Notes under the pieces: generated by a model
Told to the model about the DNA's origin: nothing
The model's database searches: none
Seen by the model: the letters and a program-made list of their open reading frames with translations, nothing else
Program-made: the position numbers and the translations under genes
Shown: one piece after another, positions 1 through 6,903 of the stretch
Position numbering within the stretch: position 1 is the first letter of the stretch
Layout of the letters: every line of letters begins with the position of its first letter
Source: DATGQT01 sp033720695
GTDB taxonomy: Bacteria; Bacteroidota; Rhodothermia; Rhodothermales; Rubricoccaceae
NCBI GenBank assembly: GCA_033720695.1
Contig: JAWWCA010000068.1
Coordinates: 1 to 15,766, forward strand
Direction of reading: 5' to 3'
DNA: 15,766 bases

Positions 1-1641
1 GGCACCGGCGCCATCATGGCCGTGCCCGGCCACGACGACCGCGACTTCGCGTTCGCCACCGCCTTCGGCCTCCCCATCCGCGAGGTCGTCGCCGGCGGCG
101 AGACCGACGAGGACGGCCGCCTCACCGCGCCCTACCTCGGCGACGGCCCGCACGTCCGCTCCGACGCCTCCGACCGCGCCATCGACCGCATCGCCGAGGC
201 CGGCACGAGCCTGAACGGGCTGGACACCGCCGAGGCCAAGGCGGCGATGATCGCGTGGCTGGAAGACAACGGCGTGGGGCGGGCGCAGACGCAGTACAAG
301 CTCCGCGACTGGCTCTTCTCCCGCCAGCGCTACTGGGGCGAGCCGTTCCCCATCGTCCACACCGACGGCGGGCCGCAGCCGCTCCCGGCCGACGCCCTGC
401 CGCTGCGCCTCCCGGAGGTCGAGCAGTACCAGCCCAGCGGGACGGGCGAGAGCCCGCTCGCGACGGTCGAGGACTGGGTCGAGACCACGATCGACGGCCG
501 GCCCGCGCGGCGCGAGACGAACACGATGCCGCAGTGGGCCGGCTCGTGCTGGTACTACCTCCGCTTCCTCGATCCCCACAACGAGGAGCGCCTCGTGGAC
601 CCCGAGAAGGAGCGGTACTGGATGCCCGTGGACCTCTACGTGGGCGGGGCCGAGCACGCCGTGCTCCACCTCCTCTACGCCCGGTTCTGGCACAAGGTGC
701 TCTACGACGCCGGCCTCGTCTCGACCGAGGAGCCGTTCCAGCGCCTCATCAACCAGGGCATGATCCTGGGCGAGATGGAGTACACCGCCTGGCAGGACGC
801 CGAGGGCGCCTGGGTCTCGGCCGCCGAGGCCGCCGAGCGCGACGACCTCACCCCGGTGACGGTGGACGAGGACGAGATCGAGAAGCGCGGCGACGGCTTC
901 GTACTCAAGGCCGACCCGGCCGTCCGTGTCGACGCCCGCGCCCACAAGATGTCGAAGAGCCGCGGCAACGTCGTCAACCCCGACGACATCGTGGCCGAGT
1001 ACGGCGCCGACAGCCTCCGGCTCTACGAGATGTTCATGGGGCCGCTGGAGCAGACGAAGCCGTGGAGCACGCGCTCGGTCGAGGGCGTCCACCGCTTCCT
1101 CGCCCGCGCCTACCGCCTCCTCGTCGACGAGGACACCGGCGCCCTCGCCGAGGCCGTCACCGACGCCGAGCCGTCGCCTGAGCAGCGCCGCGCGCTCCAC
1201 GCCACGATCAAGAAGGTGACCGAGGACATCGAGGGGCTGCGGTTCAACACCGCCATCGCGGCCATGATGGAGTTCGTCAACGCGGCCTACAAGTGGGACG
1301 CGGTGCCGCGCGGCGTGGCCGAGCCGTTCGTCCTCCTCCTCGCGCCCTTCGCCCCGCACCTCGCCGAGGAGCTGTGGCGCCGCCTCGGCCACGAGGACTC
1401 CCTCGCCTTCGCCGACTGGCCCCTCTACGACGAGGCCCTCCTCGTGGAGGACGAGAAGGAGATCGCCGTCCAGGTCAACGGGAAGGTGCGGGGCACCGTC
1501 ACCGTCGCCGCCGACGCGCCGCAGGACGCCGTGCTCACGGCCGCCAAGGCCGTCGAGAACGTGCAGCGCCACCTCGAAGGCAAGACGATCCGCAAGGAGA
1601 TCGTCGTGCCCGGCCGCCTCGTCAACCTCGTCGTGGGGTGA
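1..1641 (+). CDS. leuS: Leucyl-tRNA synthetase, C-terminal 546 residues (5' end outside window)
   Basis: Class I aminoacyl-tRNA synthetase that charges tRNA-Leu with leucine in the cytoplasm. The reading frame is open from base 1, so the N-terminal part with the HIGH motif and the first part of the CP1 editing domain (about 300-360 residues judging by usual LeuRS length) lies to the left. Visible in order are the end of the editing domain with the family signature TGAIMAVPGHDDRDF (bases 4-48), the catalytic-domain segment RDWLFSRQRYWGEPFP near 304-351, the segment MPQWAGSCWYYLRF near 526-567, a leucine-specific insertion around 775-940, the KMSKS loop at 946-960 followed by RGNVVNPDDIV, an anticodon-binding helical domain, and the usual C-terminal module with VQVNGKVRG near 1471-1497. 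No frameshift or missing motif is seen in the visible part. The TGA stop overlaps the GTG start of the next gene. The identification is secure. Confidence 0.97.
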   Translation, partial: GTGAIMAVPGHDDRDFAFATAFGLPIREVVAGGETDEDGRLTAPYLGDGPHVRSDASDRAIDRIAEAGTSLNGLDTAEAKAAMIAWLEDNGVGRAQTQYKLRDWLFSRQRYWGEPFPIVHTDGGPQPLPADALPLRLPEVEQYQPSGTGESPLATVEDWVETTIDGRPARRETNTMPQWAGSCWYYLRFLDPHNEERLVDPEKERYWMPVDLYVGGAEHAVLHLLYARFWHKVLYDAGLVSTEEPFQRLINQGMILGEMEYTAWQDAEGAWVSAAEAAERDDLTPVTVDEDEIEKRGDGFVLKADPAVRVDARAHKMSKSRGNVVNPDDIVAEYGADSLRLYEMFMGPLEQTKPWSTRSVEGVHRFLARAYRLLVDEDTGALAEAVTDAEPSPEQRRALHATIKKVTEDIEGLRFNTAIAAMMEFVNAAYKWDAVPRGVAEPFVLLLAPFAPHLAEELWRRLGHEDSLAFADWPLYDEALLVEDEKEIAVQVNGKVRGTVTVAADAPQDAVLTAAKAVENVQRHLEGKTIRKEIVVPGRLVNLVVG

Positions 1642-2174
1642 GCGGCCGGGCGGCCGAGCCGCCGGTCCCCATCCGGCGGGCGACGCGCGCCGACGCGGAC
1701 GCGATCGCGGCCGTCCTCGCCGAGGCGTTCCAGGCGTTCGAGCCGCGGTACACCCCGGCCGCGTTCCGCGCCACGACGCCGTCGCCGGAGGTCGTGCGTG
1801 CCCGCTTCGACGAGGGTCCGGTGTGGGTGGCCGAAGCGGACCGCGTGATCGGGACGGTGGCGGCGGTGCACAGGCCGCGCGGCGTCTACATCCGGAGCAT
1901 GGCCGTGCGGCCGGACGCACGAGGGCGGGGCCTCGGCACCCGGTTGCTCCGCGCCGTGGAGGAGGACGCTGCCCGGCACGCGTGCGACCGGCTCTACCTC
2001 AGCACCACCCCCTTCCTCGACGCGGCCATCGCGCTCTACGAGCGCGCCGGCTACCGCCGTACGGATGCCCCGCCGCACGATCTCCTCGGGACGCCCCTCG
2101 TCACGATGGAGAAGCGGCTGGGGCGCGACGCCGGGGCGCGACGGCCGGGGAACCGAAGCCCGGGCCAGGGGTGA
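1638..2174 (+). CDS. GNAT-family N-acetyltransferase
   Basis: A 178-residue Gcn5-related acetyltransferase, which should transfer acetyl from acetyl-CoA to an amine; the substrate is unknown. The start chosen is GTG at 1638, because it overlaps the leuS stop as GTGA and the in-frame ATG codons lie too far inside the fold. The domain begins IRRATRADADAIAAVLAEAF (residues 12-31). The acetyl-CoA pyrophosphate-binding motif A is MAVRPDARGRGLGTRLL with the R-x-x-G-x-G core at residues 95-100. The C-terminal motif is ALYERAGYRR at 132-141, and the protein ends with a short basic tail. The 4-base overlap implies translational coupling to leuS. LeuRS is probably not its substrate, since unrelated GNAT genes often sit beside housekeeping genes. 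Fold assignment is confident; function is open. Confidence 0.88.
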   Translation: MSGRAAEPPVPIRRATRADADAIAAVLAEAFQAFEPRYTPAAFRATTPSPEVVRARFDEGPVWVAEADRVIGTVAAVHRPRGVYIRSMAVRPDARGRGLGTRLLRAVEEDAARHACDRLYLSTTPFLDAAIALYERAGYRRTDAPPHDLLGTPLVTMEKRLGRDAGARRPGNRSPGQG

Positions 2175-2198
2175 GCGGCGGCCCCGCCCTCTCTGCCC

Positions 2199-3524
2199 AT
2201 GCCCTTCGCCCTGTGGTTCGTCGCCGTCGGCCTCCTGCTGACGTTCATGGCGCTGGCGGGGTCGGTGCTGAAGCGGCTCCCGCTCTCGGCGGCGCAGTTC
2301 TACCTCCTCGCGGGCGTCGGGCTGGGGCCGCTGGGGCTCGGGCTGCTGCAGGTGCAGCCCATCGAGGAGGCCGAGATCCTAGAGCGCCTCGCCGAGATCG
2401 CCGTCATCCTCTCGCTCTTCGCCGCCGGGCTCAAGCTCCGCACCCCGCTCACCGACGACCGCTGGAAGCTGCCCGTCCGCCTCGCGACGGTCTCGATGAC
2501 GGCGACCGTCGGCCTCATCACGCTCGTGGGCGTGACGCTGCTCGGCCTCCCGCTCGGCGCCGCCGTCCTCCTCGGCGCCGTCCTCGCCCCGACCGACCCC
2601 GTCCTCGCCTCCGACGTCCAGATCCGCGAGCCCGACGACCGCGACCGCCTCCGATTCGCGCTCACCGGCGAGGCCGGGTTCAACGACGGGGCGGCGTTCC
2701 CCTTCGTCATGCTCGGCCTCGGCCTCCTCGGCCTCCACGAGCTGGGGGATTACGGCTGGCGCTGGGTGGCTGTGGACGTGCTCTGGGCCGTCACAGCGGG
2801 GATCGGGATCGGCGCCCTTCTCGGGCTCGCCGTCGGCCGCCTCGTGGTCTTCCTCCGGCGCGAGCACAAAGAGGCCGTCGGCCTCGACGACTTCCTGGCG
2901 CTCGGGCTCGTCGCGCTCTCGTACGGGATCGCGCTCCTCGCGCACGCCTACGCCTTCCTCGCCGTGTTCGCGGCCGGCCTCGCCCTCCGCTACGAGGAGC
3001 GCCGCCGCACCGGCGACAAGCCGGCCGAGGAGGTCGCGGCGATGGCGCGGAGCGGCGAGGAAGAGGAGGTGGCCGTGGGCGAGGAGACGGCGCCGGCCTA
3101 CATGGCCTCGGCCGTGCTGGGGTTCGCCGAGCAGCTGGAGCGGATGGGCGGCGTGGCCCTCGTCGTCCTCGTCGGCGCCCTCCTCCACCGCGTAGACCTC
3201 ACGCTGCCGGCCGTCCTCTTCGTGGGGCTCCTGCTCTTCGTGATCCGGCCCCTCGCGGTCGAGCTCGGCCTGGTCGGGTCGAAGACGACGGGGGTGCAGC
3301 GGGGCCTCGTGGCGTGGTTCGGGATCCGCGGCATCGGCTCCGTCTACTACCTCATGTTCGCCGAGACCCACGGCCTCTACGACCCCTTCGCCGAGCGGCT
3401 CCTCAGCCTCGTCCTCCTCGCCATCGCGGCGAGCGTCGTGCTCCACGGCCTCTCGGTGACGCCGGTGATGGAGTGGTACCGCCGGCGCGCCGGGCGCGAG
3501 GAGAGGGCGGCCGACGCTGCGTGA
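2199..3524 (+). CDS. CPA1-family Na+(K+)/H+ antiporter
   Basis: A 441-residue polytopic inner-membrane protein, probably exchanging Na+ or K+ for protons for pH and salt homeostasis. Long hydrophobic stretches run through the whole chain, consistent with about 12 helices, starting with residues 3-22. Two motifs of the monovalent cation:proton antiporter-1 family are visible: LAPTDPVLASDVQ (about 129-141) and FALTGEAGFNDG (153-164), in which the Asn-Asp pair at 162-163 is the signature that separates the generally electroneutral CPA1 members from CPA2 Asp-Asp transporters. A charged loop rich in Glu at about 265-303 interrupts the second half and is probably cytoplasmic. The C-terminus is short, without a TrkA or cNMP regulatory domain. 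It lies 24 bases after the acetyltransferase gene. The start is preceded by CCTCTCTGCCC, not by a Shine-Dalgarno sequence. Ion specificity cannot be read from sequence. Confidence 0.9.
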   Translation: MPFALWFVAVGLLLTFMALAGSVLKRLPLSAAQFYLLAGVGLGPLGLGLLQVQPIEEAEILERLAEIAVILSLFAAGLKLRTPLTDDRWKLPVRLATVSMTATVGLITLVGVTLLGLPLGAAVLLGAVLAPTDPVLASDVQIREPDDRDRLRFALTGEAGFNDGAAFPFVMLGLGLLGLHELGDYGWRWVAVDVLWAVTAGIGIGALLGLAVGRLVVFLRREHKEAVGLDDFLALGLVALSYGIALLAHAYAFLAVFAAGLALRYEERRRTGDKPAEEVAAMARSGEEEEVAVGEETAPAYMASAVLGFAEQLERMGGVALVVLVGALLHRVDLTLPAVLFVGLLLFVIRPLAVELGLVGSKTTGVQRGLVAWFGIRGIGSVYYLMFAETHGLYDPFAERLLSLVLLAIAASVVLHGLSVTPVMEWYRRRAGREERAADAA

Positions 3525-3579
3525 CGCGTCGGCGGTCCGATCTTCAAGCCCCTCCGTTCTCCTCGCCCCGCGCCTCACC

Positions 3580-4332
3580 ATGGAACCCCTCGACGTCCTC
3601 GCCCTCGCCGCCCACCCCGACGACGTCGAGCTCTGCGCGGGAGGGACGATGTGCCTCCTCGCCGAGCAGGGCTACCGCACGGGCATCGTCGACTTCACGC
3701 GGGGCGAGATGGGGACGCGCGGGACGCCGCAGGAGCGGAGGGCCGAGGCCGAGCGCGCCGCCGAGATCCTGGGCCTCGCCGTCCGCGAGAACCTCGGGCT
3801 CCACGACGGCCACATCGAGAACACCCCCGAGACGCGGCGAAGGCTCGTCCGGATCGTCCGCCGGCACCGGCCCCACCTCGTCCTCGTCAACGCCCCCGAG
3901 TGCCGGCACCCCGACCACGCGGCCGCCGCGCGCTTCGCCACCGACGCCCTCTTCTACGGCGGCCTCGCCAAGCTGGAGACGGCCGACGACGACGGGTCGC
4001 CGCAGGCGCCGTGGCGCCCGCACCACGTCCTCCACTACATGCAGTCCATCCCGTTCGAGCCCACGTTCGTCGTAGACGTGACGGAGGTCTGGGAGCGGCG
4101 GGTCGCGGCGCTCCAGGCGTTCGAGAGCCAGTTCTTCGTGCCCGGTCAGACGCGCGACGAGCCCGAGACGTTCGTCTCGAACCCCGCCTTCTTCCGCTGG
4201 GTCGAGGCGCGGGCCCGCACCTACGGCTACCGCATCGGCGCGACCTACGGGGAGCCGTTCCTCTACCGCCACGGCCCCGTCGGTGTGACGGACCTGATGA
4301 CGACGCTGGCGCGGGAGCGGCCCTTCCGCTGA
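3580..4332 (+). CDS. bshB1: Bacillithiol biosynthesis deacetylase BshB1
   Basis: A 250-residue zinc-dependent LmbE/PIG-L-type deacetylase. In this family BshB removes acetyl from N-acetylglucosaminyl-malate, the second step in making bacillithiol, the low-molecular-weight thiol of many Firmicutes, Deinococcus and Bacteroidota. The zinc and catalytic motif AHPDD is at residues 11-15 (His12 and Asp15 as ligands, Asp14 as probable base), and HPDH at 110-113 gives the third ligand, His113; this spacing matches the Bacillus BshB enzymes. Further BshB1-like features are the RGEMGTRGTPQER segment (41-53), NLGLHDGHIENT (71-82), and QSIPFEPTFVVDVTEVWERR in the second half. The gene lies 55 bases after the antiporter on the same strand. 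bshA and bshC are not in the window. The main alternative is a general LmbE-family deacetylase of another pathway, which I think less likely. Confidence 0.9.
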   Translation: MEPLDVLALAAHPDDVELCAGGTMCLLAEQGYRTGIVDFTRGEMGTRGTPQERRAEAERAAEILGLAVRENLGLHDGHIENTPETRRRLVRIVRRHRPHLVLVNAPECRHPDHAAAARFATDALFYGGLAKLETADDDGSPQAPWRPHHVLHYMQSIPFEPTFVVDVTEVWERRVAALQAFESQFFVPGQTRDEPETFVSNPAFFRWVEARARTYGYRIGATYGEPFLYRHGPVGVTDLMTTLARERPFR

Positions 4333-4354
4333 GGGCGCGGCCGGTCGGTCGGTC

Positions 4355-4380
4355 TCCGCCTGCGGGTCCCCGCCGGCGGA
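4355..4380. terminator. GC hairpin between convergent genes, candidate bidirectional terminator
   Basis: The arms TCCGCC (4355-4360) and GGCGGA (4375-4380) pair perfectly. After a single T/C mismatch the inner arms GCGGG (4362-4366) and CCCGC (4369-4373) also pair, giving an 11-bp stem with a very short loop. It lies 22 bases after the bshB1 stop and 22 bases beyond the stop of the small minus-strand gene, which is where a shared terminator would sit. No T-tract follows on either side, so termination efficiency is uncertain. Confidence 0.5.
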
Positions 4381-4402
4381 CGCTCTCGGTTGGGGCGCGG
4401 GG

Positions 4403-4519
4403 TCAGCCGTCCGAAGACCGCACGAGGCCTCGGATGCCGTCGAAGAAGAACAGCGCGCTCCAGGCCACCAGCAGGTTCGCGATGGAGGTGAGCAATGTCG
4501 TTAACATGGCGCGATCCAT
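4403..4519 (-). CDS. Small single-helix membrane peptide, 38 residues
   Basis: Short gene read on the minus strand from ATG at 4519-4517 to TGA at 4405-4403. The peptide begins MDRAMLTTLLTSIANLL, continues with an aromatic hydrophobic run (VAWSALFFF) and ends FDGIRGLVRSSDG. One membrane helix is predicted at about residues 6-26, with a short positively charged C-terminal tail. A second in-frame ATG at 4507 could be the real start. Support for it being real: the codons show the high third-position GC of the neighbours although the upstream region is AT-rich, a promoter-like sequence lies immediately upstream, and a hairpin lies just past its stop. I do not recognise a family. It could be a regulator or stabiliser of a membrane complex, but nothing in the sequence says which. 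It could also be a chance frame. Confidence 0.45.
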   Translation of the reverse strand: MDRAMLTTLLTSIANLLVAWSALFFFDGIRGLVRSSDG

Positions 4520-4537
4520 CCACTGGTTAATGGTTCT

Positions 4538-4566
4538 AGATTACGCAAAACGGCGCGAAATTGCAA
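4538..4566 (-). promoter_or_regulatory. Candidate promoter of the small membrane peptide gene
   Basis: Read on the minus strand, TTGCAA (4566-4561), 17 bases, then TAATCT (4543-4538); equivalently TTG-N20-TA, which fits the -33/-7 layout of Bacteroidota promoters. It sits in the most AT-rich patch of the left half of the window. Transcription would begin near 4531, about 12 bases before the ATG at 4519. The -10-like element is an imperfect match. Confidence 0.4.
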
Positions 4567-4645
4567 GTCATGACCTGCTGATTCCTAAGCGCTAAGGGCC
4601 AGGGGCCGCCTCCCCCCGGTCTCTCACCCCCCTGCACGCACCCCC

Positions 4646-4885
4646 ATGCGATTCGTCCGATTCGTCCTCTCCCTCATCCTCATCGGCGTCCTGGTGGGGC
4701 TGCTCTACGTGTTCCTAACGGGGGGGCTGCCCCACCGCGCCGCCGACGGCGTCCTGGCGCCGGCCCCGGGCGTGCAGCCGGACACGGGCCCGGCACGGAG
4801 CATGGAACAGGACGTCTTGCGACAGGAGGAGGTCGTGCGGGACTTCATGGACAGCGTGCCGAGCGGCGGGGGCGCGGCGCCCTGA
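4646..4885 (+). CDS. Hypothetical 79-residue single-pass membrane protein
   Basis: No family recognised. The chain begins MRFVRFVLSLILIGVLVG, with two arginines ahead of one strong hydrophobic helix (about residues 5-25), then has a Pro/Ala/Gly-rich linker (about 28-50) and a charged, probably helical segment EQDVLRQEEVVRDFMDSV (about 54-71), ending in a Gly/Ala tail. This layout suggests an inner-membrane anchor with a short soluble tail. With no lipobox or clear cleavage site, an uncleaved anchor is more likely than a secreted protein. The ATG follows CACCCCC, the same pyrimidine-rich context as other genes here. It stands alone: the next gene converges on it, with 30 bases between the two stop codons. 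The high-GC codon pattern argues that it is real. Confidence 0.65.
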   Translation: MRFVRFVLSLILIGVLVGLLYVFLTGGLPHRAADGVLAPAPGVQPDTGPARSMEQDVLRQEEVVRDFMDSVPSGGGAAP

Positions 4886-4915
4886 GGGCCGTTCGCGGTC
4901 TGGGCCCCCTCCGGG

Positions 4916-6562
4916 CTAGGCGACGAGGAGCCGGCGGGAGCGCGCCGGCCGGACGTCCACGAACACCGGGTTGCGCACGATGGCGCCGGTGAGGAGGCAC
5001 CGCCCGGGGCTCATCCCCGGCACGCTCGACCACAGCGTCTCGTCCACGCTCCCCGTCGTCTCCTTGATGGGCTCGAGGTTGGAGAGCGAGCGGAGCTGGT
5101 GGATGAACCGCGTGTTCGCGAGCTCGAAGATCTCGTCGGGCACGTGGTTGGGCTGCTGCGAGACCAGCGCCAGCCCCATCCAGCGCTTCCGCCCGCGGCG
5201 GCTGATGACCTGGAGCCCGTCCAGCACCGCCCGCATCTTCGGCGCGGCGGACCGCGACACGAACGTGTGCACCTCCTCAATGACGACGAGCACCGGCGGC
5301 CGGGGCTGCCCCGACGCCAGCGGCTCGCCGATCCCCGTCGTGATCACCCGGTCGAACAGCGACTGGAGGACGTGCGCGATGGCGAGGTTCCGGCTCCGGT
5401 CGTCGGTCTCCGACACGTCGAGCACCGAGAGGCGCCCGCCCACCAGGAGGTCGTCGACGGGGAGCGGGGGGACCTCCGCCGTGTCGTTGACGTCGAGCAT
5501 CCCTGTCCGGGCGAGGTGGAGGAGCTTGGACCGGAGCTGGCTTGCGGCCGGGACGTCGTGGGCGCGGGCGAGTGGGAGGAGCCGGATCGTCGGGCGGTCG
5601 CCCACCCCGGCCCCCTCCATGAGCCCGTCCACGAGGTGCTGGAGCGTGAACGGCGGCCCGTCCGGGTCGGCCCCGGGCGCCGACCCGTGCTCGCGCGCGG
5701 CGTACGTCGTCGCCATCGCGTAGACGCGGCGCTCCGCGTCGGAGAGCTCGAGGATGTCGGCGAGCACCTCGGCATCGAGCTCGGCGACGGGCACCTTAAA
5801 GGGGTGCGCGGCGGCGGCGTCGGACTGCCCCGAGGCGGGGACGTAGACCCGGAAGTCCCGGACCCCCTCCGGGCGCAGCCCGTGCTCGCGATCGAGGAGC
5901 GCGGCCAGCGCCGGCTGGTCGAGGGGCTCGTCCATCCGCACGTACTCCCCCTCGACGTCGATGAGCACGACGGCCCACCCCGCCGCCACGGCTTCCTCGG
6001 CCAGCACCTGCGCCGTGTTCGACTTCCCCGAGCCGACCGTACCGAAGATGCCGACGTTGCGGGGGAGGAAGTTCTTCTCGTCGCTCTGGAGGCGCACGCC
6101 CACGCCGTCGTGTCCGGCGAGGTGCCCGAGCGCGACGTCGCCGCCCAGCCCGAGCAGCCGCTCCAGCCGCGCCTGCGGGAGGACGTAGACGGGGGCGCCC
6201 GGGCGAGGCCGCGTGGAGGTCGAGCGCACCCGCTCCCCGTCGACGAGCTGCCCGAGCACCTCGACGGTGCCCGTGAGGTGGTGGCCGTCGCCGGCCCCAT
6301 CCGTCGCGTAGAACGGGCCGGCGACGACGCGGCCTAGGAACTCCACGCCCTGCGCCTCATCGGCGATCCCTACGTAGACGTCCCGCTCGAAGCGGGCGGC
6401 CCCCTCGGCCGTCGCGTCCACCGTGCACGTCAGGTTGCTGGCCGCCGGGCTGTCGGGGCGGACGACCCCTACGGGCGCCGGCGGAGCCCCCGCGGAGGCG
6501 CTGGTCGCAGGGCCGGAGTTGGCGGGAGGGGTCGAGGACGCCGAGGGGAGGGGGGAGGACAT
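4916..6562 (-). CDS. HerA-like (DUF87) P-loop ATPase
   Basis: A 548-residue ATPase of the HerA/FtsK superfamily. HerA proteins form hexameric rings that translocate along DNA, usually with the nuclease NurA in end resection; others act in defence systems. Residues 1-40 are a Pro/Ser/Ala-rich disordered stretch. A beta-rich N-terminal (HAS-barrel-like) domain spans about 45-165. The Walker A motif GTVGSGKS is at 174-181, followed by VVLIDVEGEYVRMD (198-211), characteristic of DUF87 proteins. The Walker B motif VLVVIEEVHTF is at 424-434 with two acidic residues (Glu429, Glu430). The sensor segment ALVSQQPNHVP is at 465-475, and an arginine-finger region NTRFIHQLRSL is at 483-493. All ATPase motifs are intact. 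The ATG at 6562 was chosen because the barrel-like domain starts soon after it; an in-frame ATG at 6889 would add about 109 low-complexity residues. No nurA or other nuclease gene is adjacent, so its role is uncertain. Confidence 0.85.
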   Translation of the reverse strand: MSSPLPSASSTPPANSGPATSASAGAPPAPVGVVRPDSPAASNLTCTVDATAEGAARFERDVYVGIADEAQGVEFLGRVVAGPFYATDGAGDGHHLTGTVEVLGQLVDGERVRSTSTRPRPGAPVYVLPQARLERLLGLGGDVALGHLAGHDGVGVRLQSDEKNFLPRNVGIFGTVGSGKSNTAQVLAEEAVAAGWAVVLIDVEGEYVRMDEPLDQPALAALLDREHGLRPEGVRDFRVYVPASGQSDAAAAHPFKVPVAELDAEVLADILELSDAERRVYAMATTYAAREHGSAPGADPDGPPFTLQHLVDGLMEGAGVGDRPTIRLLPLARAHDVPAASQLRSKLLHLARTGMLDVNDTAEVPPLPVDDLLVGGRLSVLDVSETDDRSRNLAIAHVLQSLFDRVITTGIGEPLASGQPRPPVLVVIEEVHTFVSRSAAPKMRAVLDGLQVISRRGRKRWMGLALVSQQPNHVPDEIFELANTRFIHQLRSLSNLEPIKETTGSVDETLWSSVPGMSPGRCLLTGAIVRNPVFVDVRPARSRRLLVA

Positions 6563-6600
6563 CGTGCGAGCGGGAGGAGGCGAGCGGGAGTGGACGGCGA

Positions 6601-6608
6601 AAAGATAG
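6601..6608 (-). promoter_or_regulatory. Candidate -7 element upstream of the HerA-like gene
   Basis: On the minus strand TATCTTTT matches the Bacteroidota -7 consensus TAnnTTTG at all but the last base. It lies 39 bases upstream of the ATG at 6562, inside an otherwise very GC-rich stretch. No convincing -33 TTTG is seen at the right distance, so this is a weak call. Confidence 0.3.
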
Positions 6609-6691
6609 GGTGGGAGGACCGGACACGGGTGCCGGCGCCCGCCGGGGATGTGCGCTGACCTGACCGGGAGCGCGGGCGGCGGCGGACAGAA

Positions 6692-6714
6692 GCGGAGGCG
6701 GGGCCCGCCTCCGC
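6692..6714. repeat. Perfect 11-bp inverted repeat with one-base centre
   Basis: The left arm GCGGAGGCGGG (6692-6702) and right arm CCCGCCTCCGC (6704-6714) are exact reverse complements around a single G. As RNA it would fold into a hairpin of about 9 bp with a short loop; as DNA it is a near-perfect palindrome that could bind a dimeric regulator. It lies between two divergent genes and so is not at a gene end. Its role is unknown. Confidence 0.55.
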
Positions 6715-6757
6715 CCTGCGGCCGGCGTGGAACACCGTCCACCGGAGAGGCTCCGCC

Positions 6758-6787
6758 TTGCACGGTATCTCCCTTTCTACTACTTTG
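6758..6787 (+). promoter_or_regulatory. Candidate promoter of the lipoprotein gene
   Basis: TTG (6758-6760), 20 bases, then TACTTTG (6781-6787), close to the Bacteroidota -7 element TAnnTTTG but one base short in the gap. The stretch 6764-6800 is noticeably less GC-rich than its surroundings. Transcription would start near 6795 and leave a leader of about 110 bases. No better -35/-10 pair is seen closer to the start. Confidence 0.35.
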
Positions 6788-6903
6788 ACGCTTGGTTCCA
6801 GCTCTGAACAGGCGCCCGCTGAGGCCTGGAGCATAACGGAGCGGAGCCCACCTCTGCGCGCGCCTGCCGGGGTGATCCCTCTTCCCCATTCCGAGGTGTC
6901 GCT

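Larger units (their letters stand above)
6563..6903. other. 341-base divergent spacer between HerA-like ATPase and lipoprotein genes
   Basis: No gene is supported here. The spacer holds the candidate -7 element for the minus-strand ATPase (6601-6608), a perfect GC inverted repeat (6692-6714), a candidate plus-strand promoter (6758-6787), and a leader of about 110 bases ahead of the lipoprotein start. Frames running through it on either strand encode only Pro/Arg/Gly-rich text without family resemblance. I recognised no riboswitch. Confidence 0.6.

Noticed and set aside
1823..4075. A 750-codon plus-strand frame spanning the acetyltransferase, antiporter and bshB1 genes
   Set aside because: It is out of frame with three genes that have clear domains, and its translation is dominated by Arg, Pro, Gly and Ala.
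4646..6562. Defence island built around the HerA-like ATPase
   Set aside because: No nuclease, SIR2, DUF4297, toxin or other defence effector is adjacent, and base composition matches the rest of the chromosome.
6563..6889. N-terminal extension of the HerA-like protein starting at ATG 6889-6887
   Set aside because: The extra 109 residues are Arg/Pro/Gly-rich and unlike any HerA N-terminus, and the span contains the palindrome and promoter-like sites.
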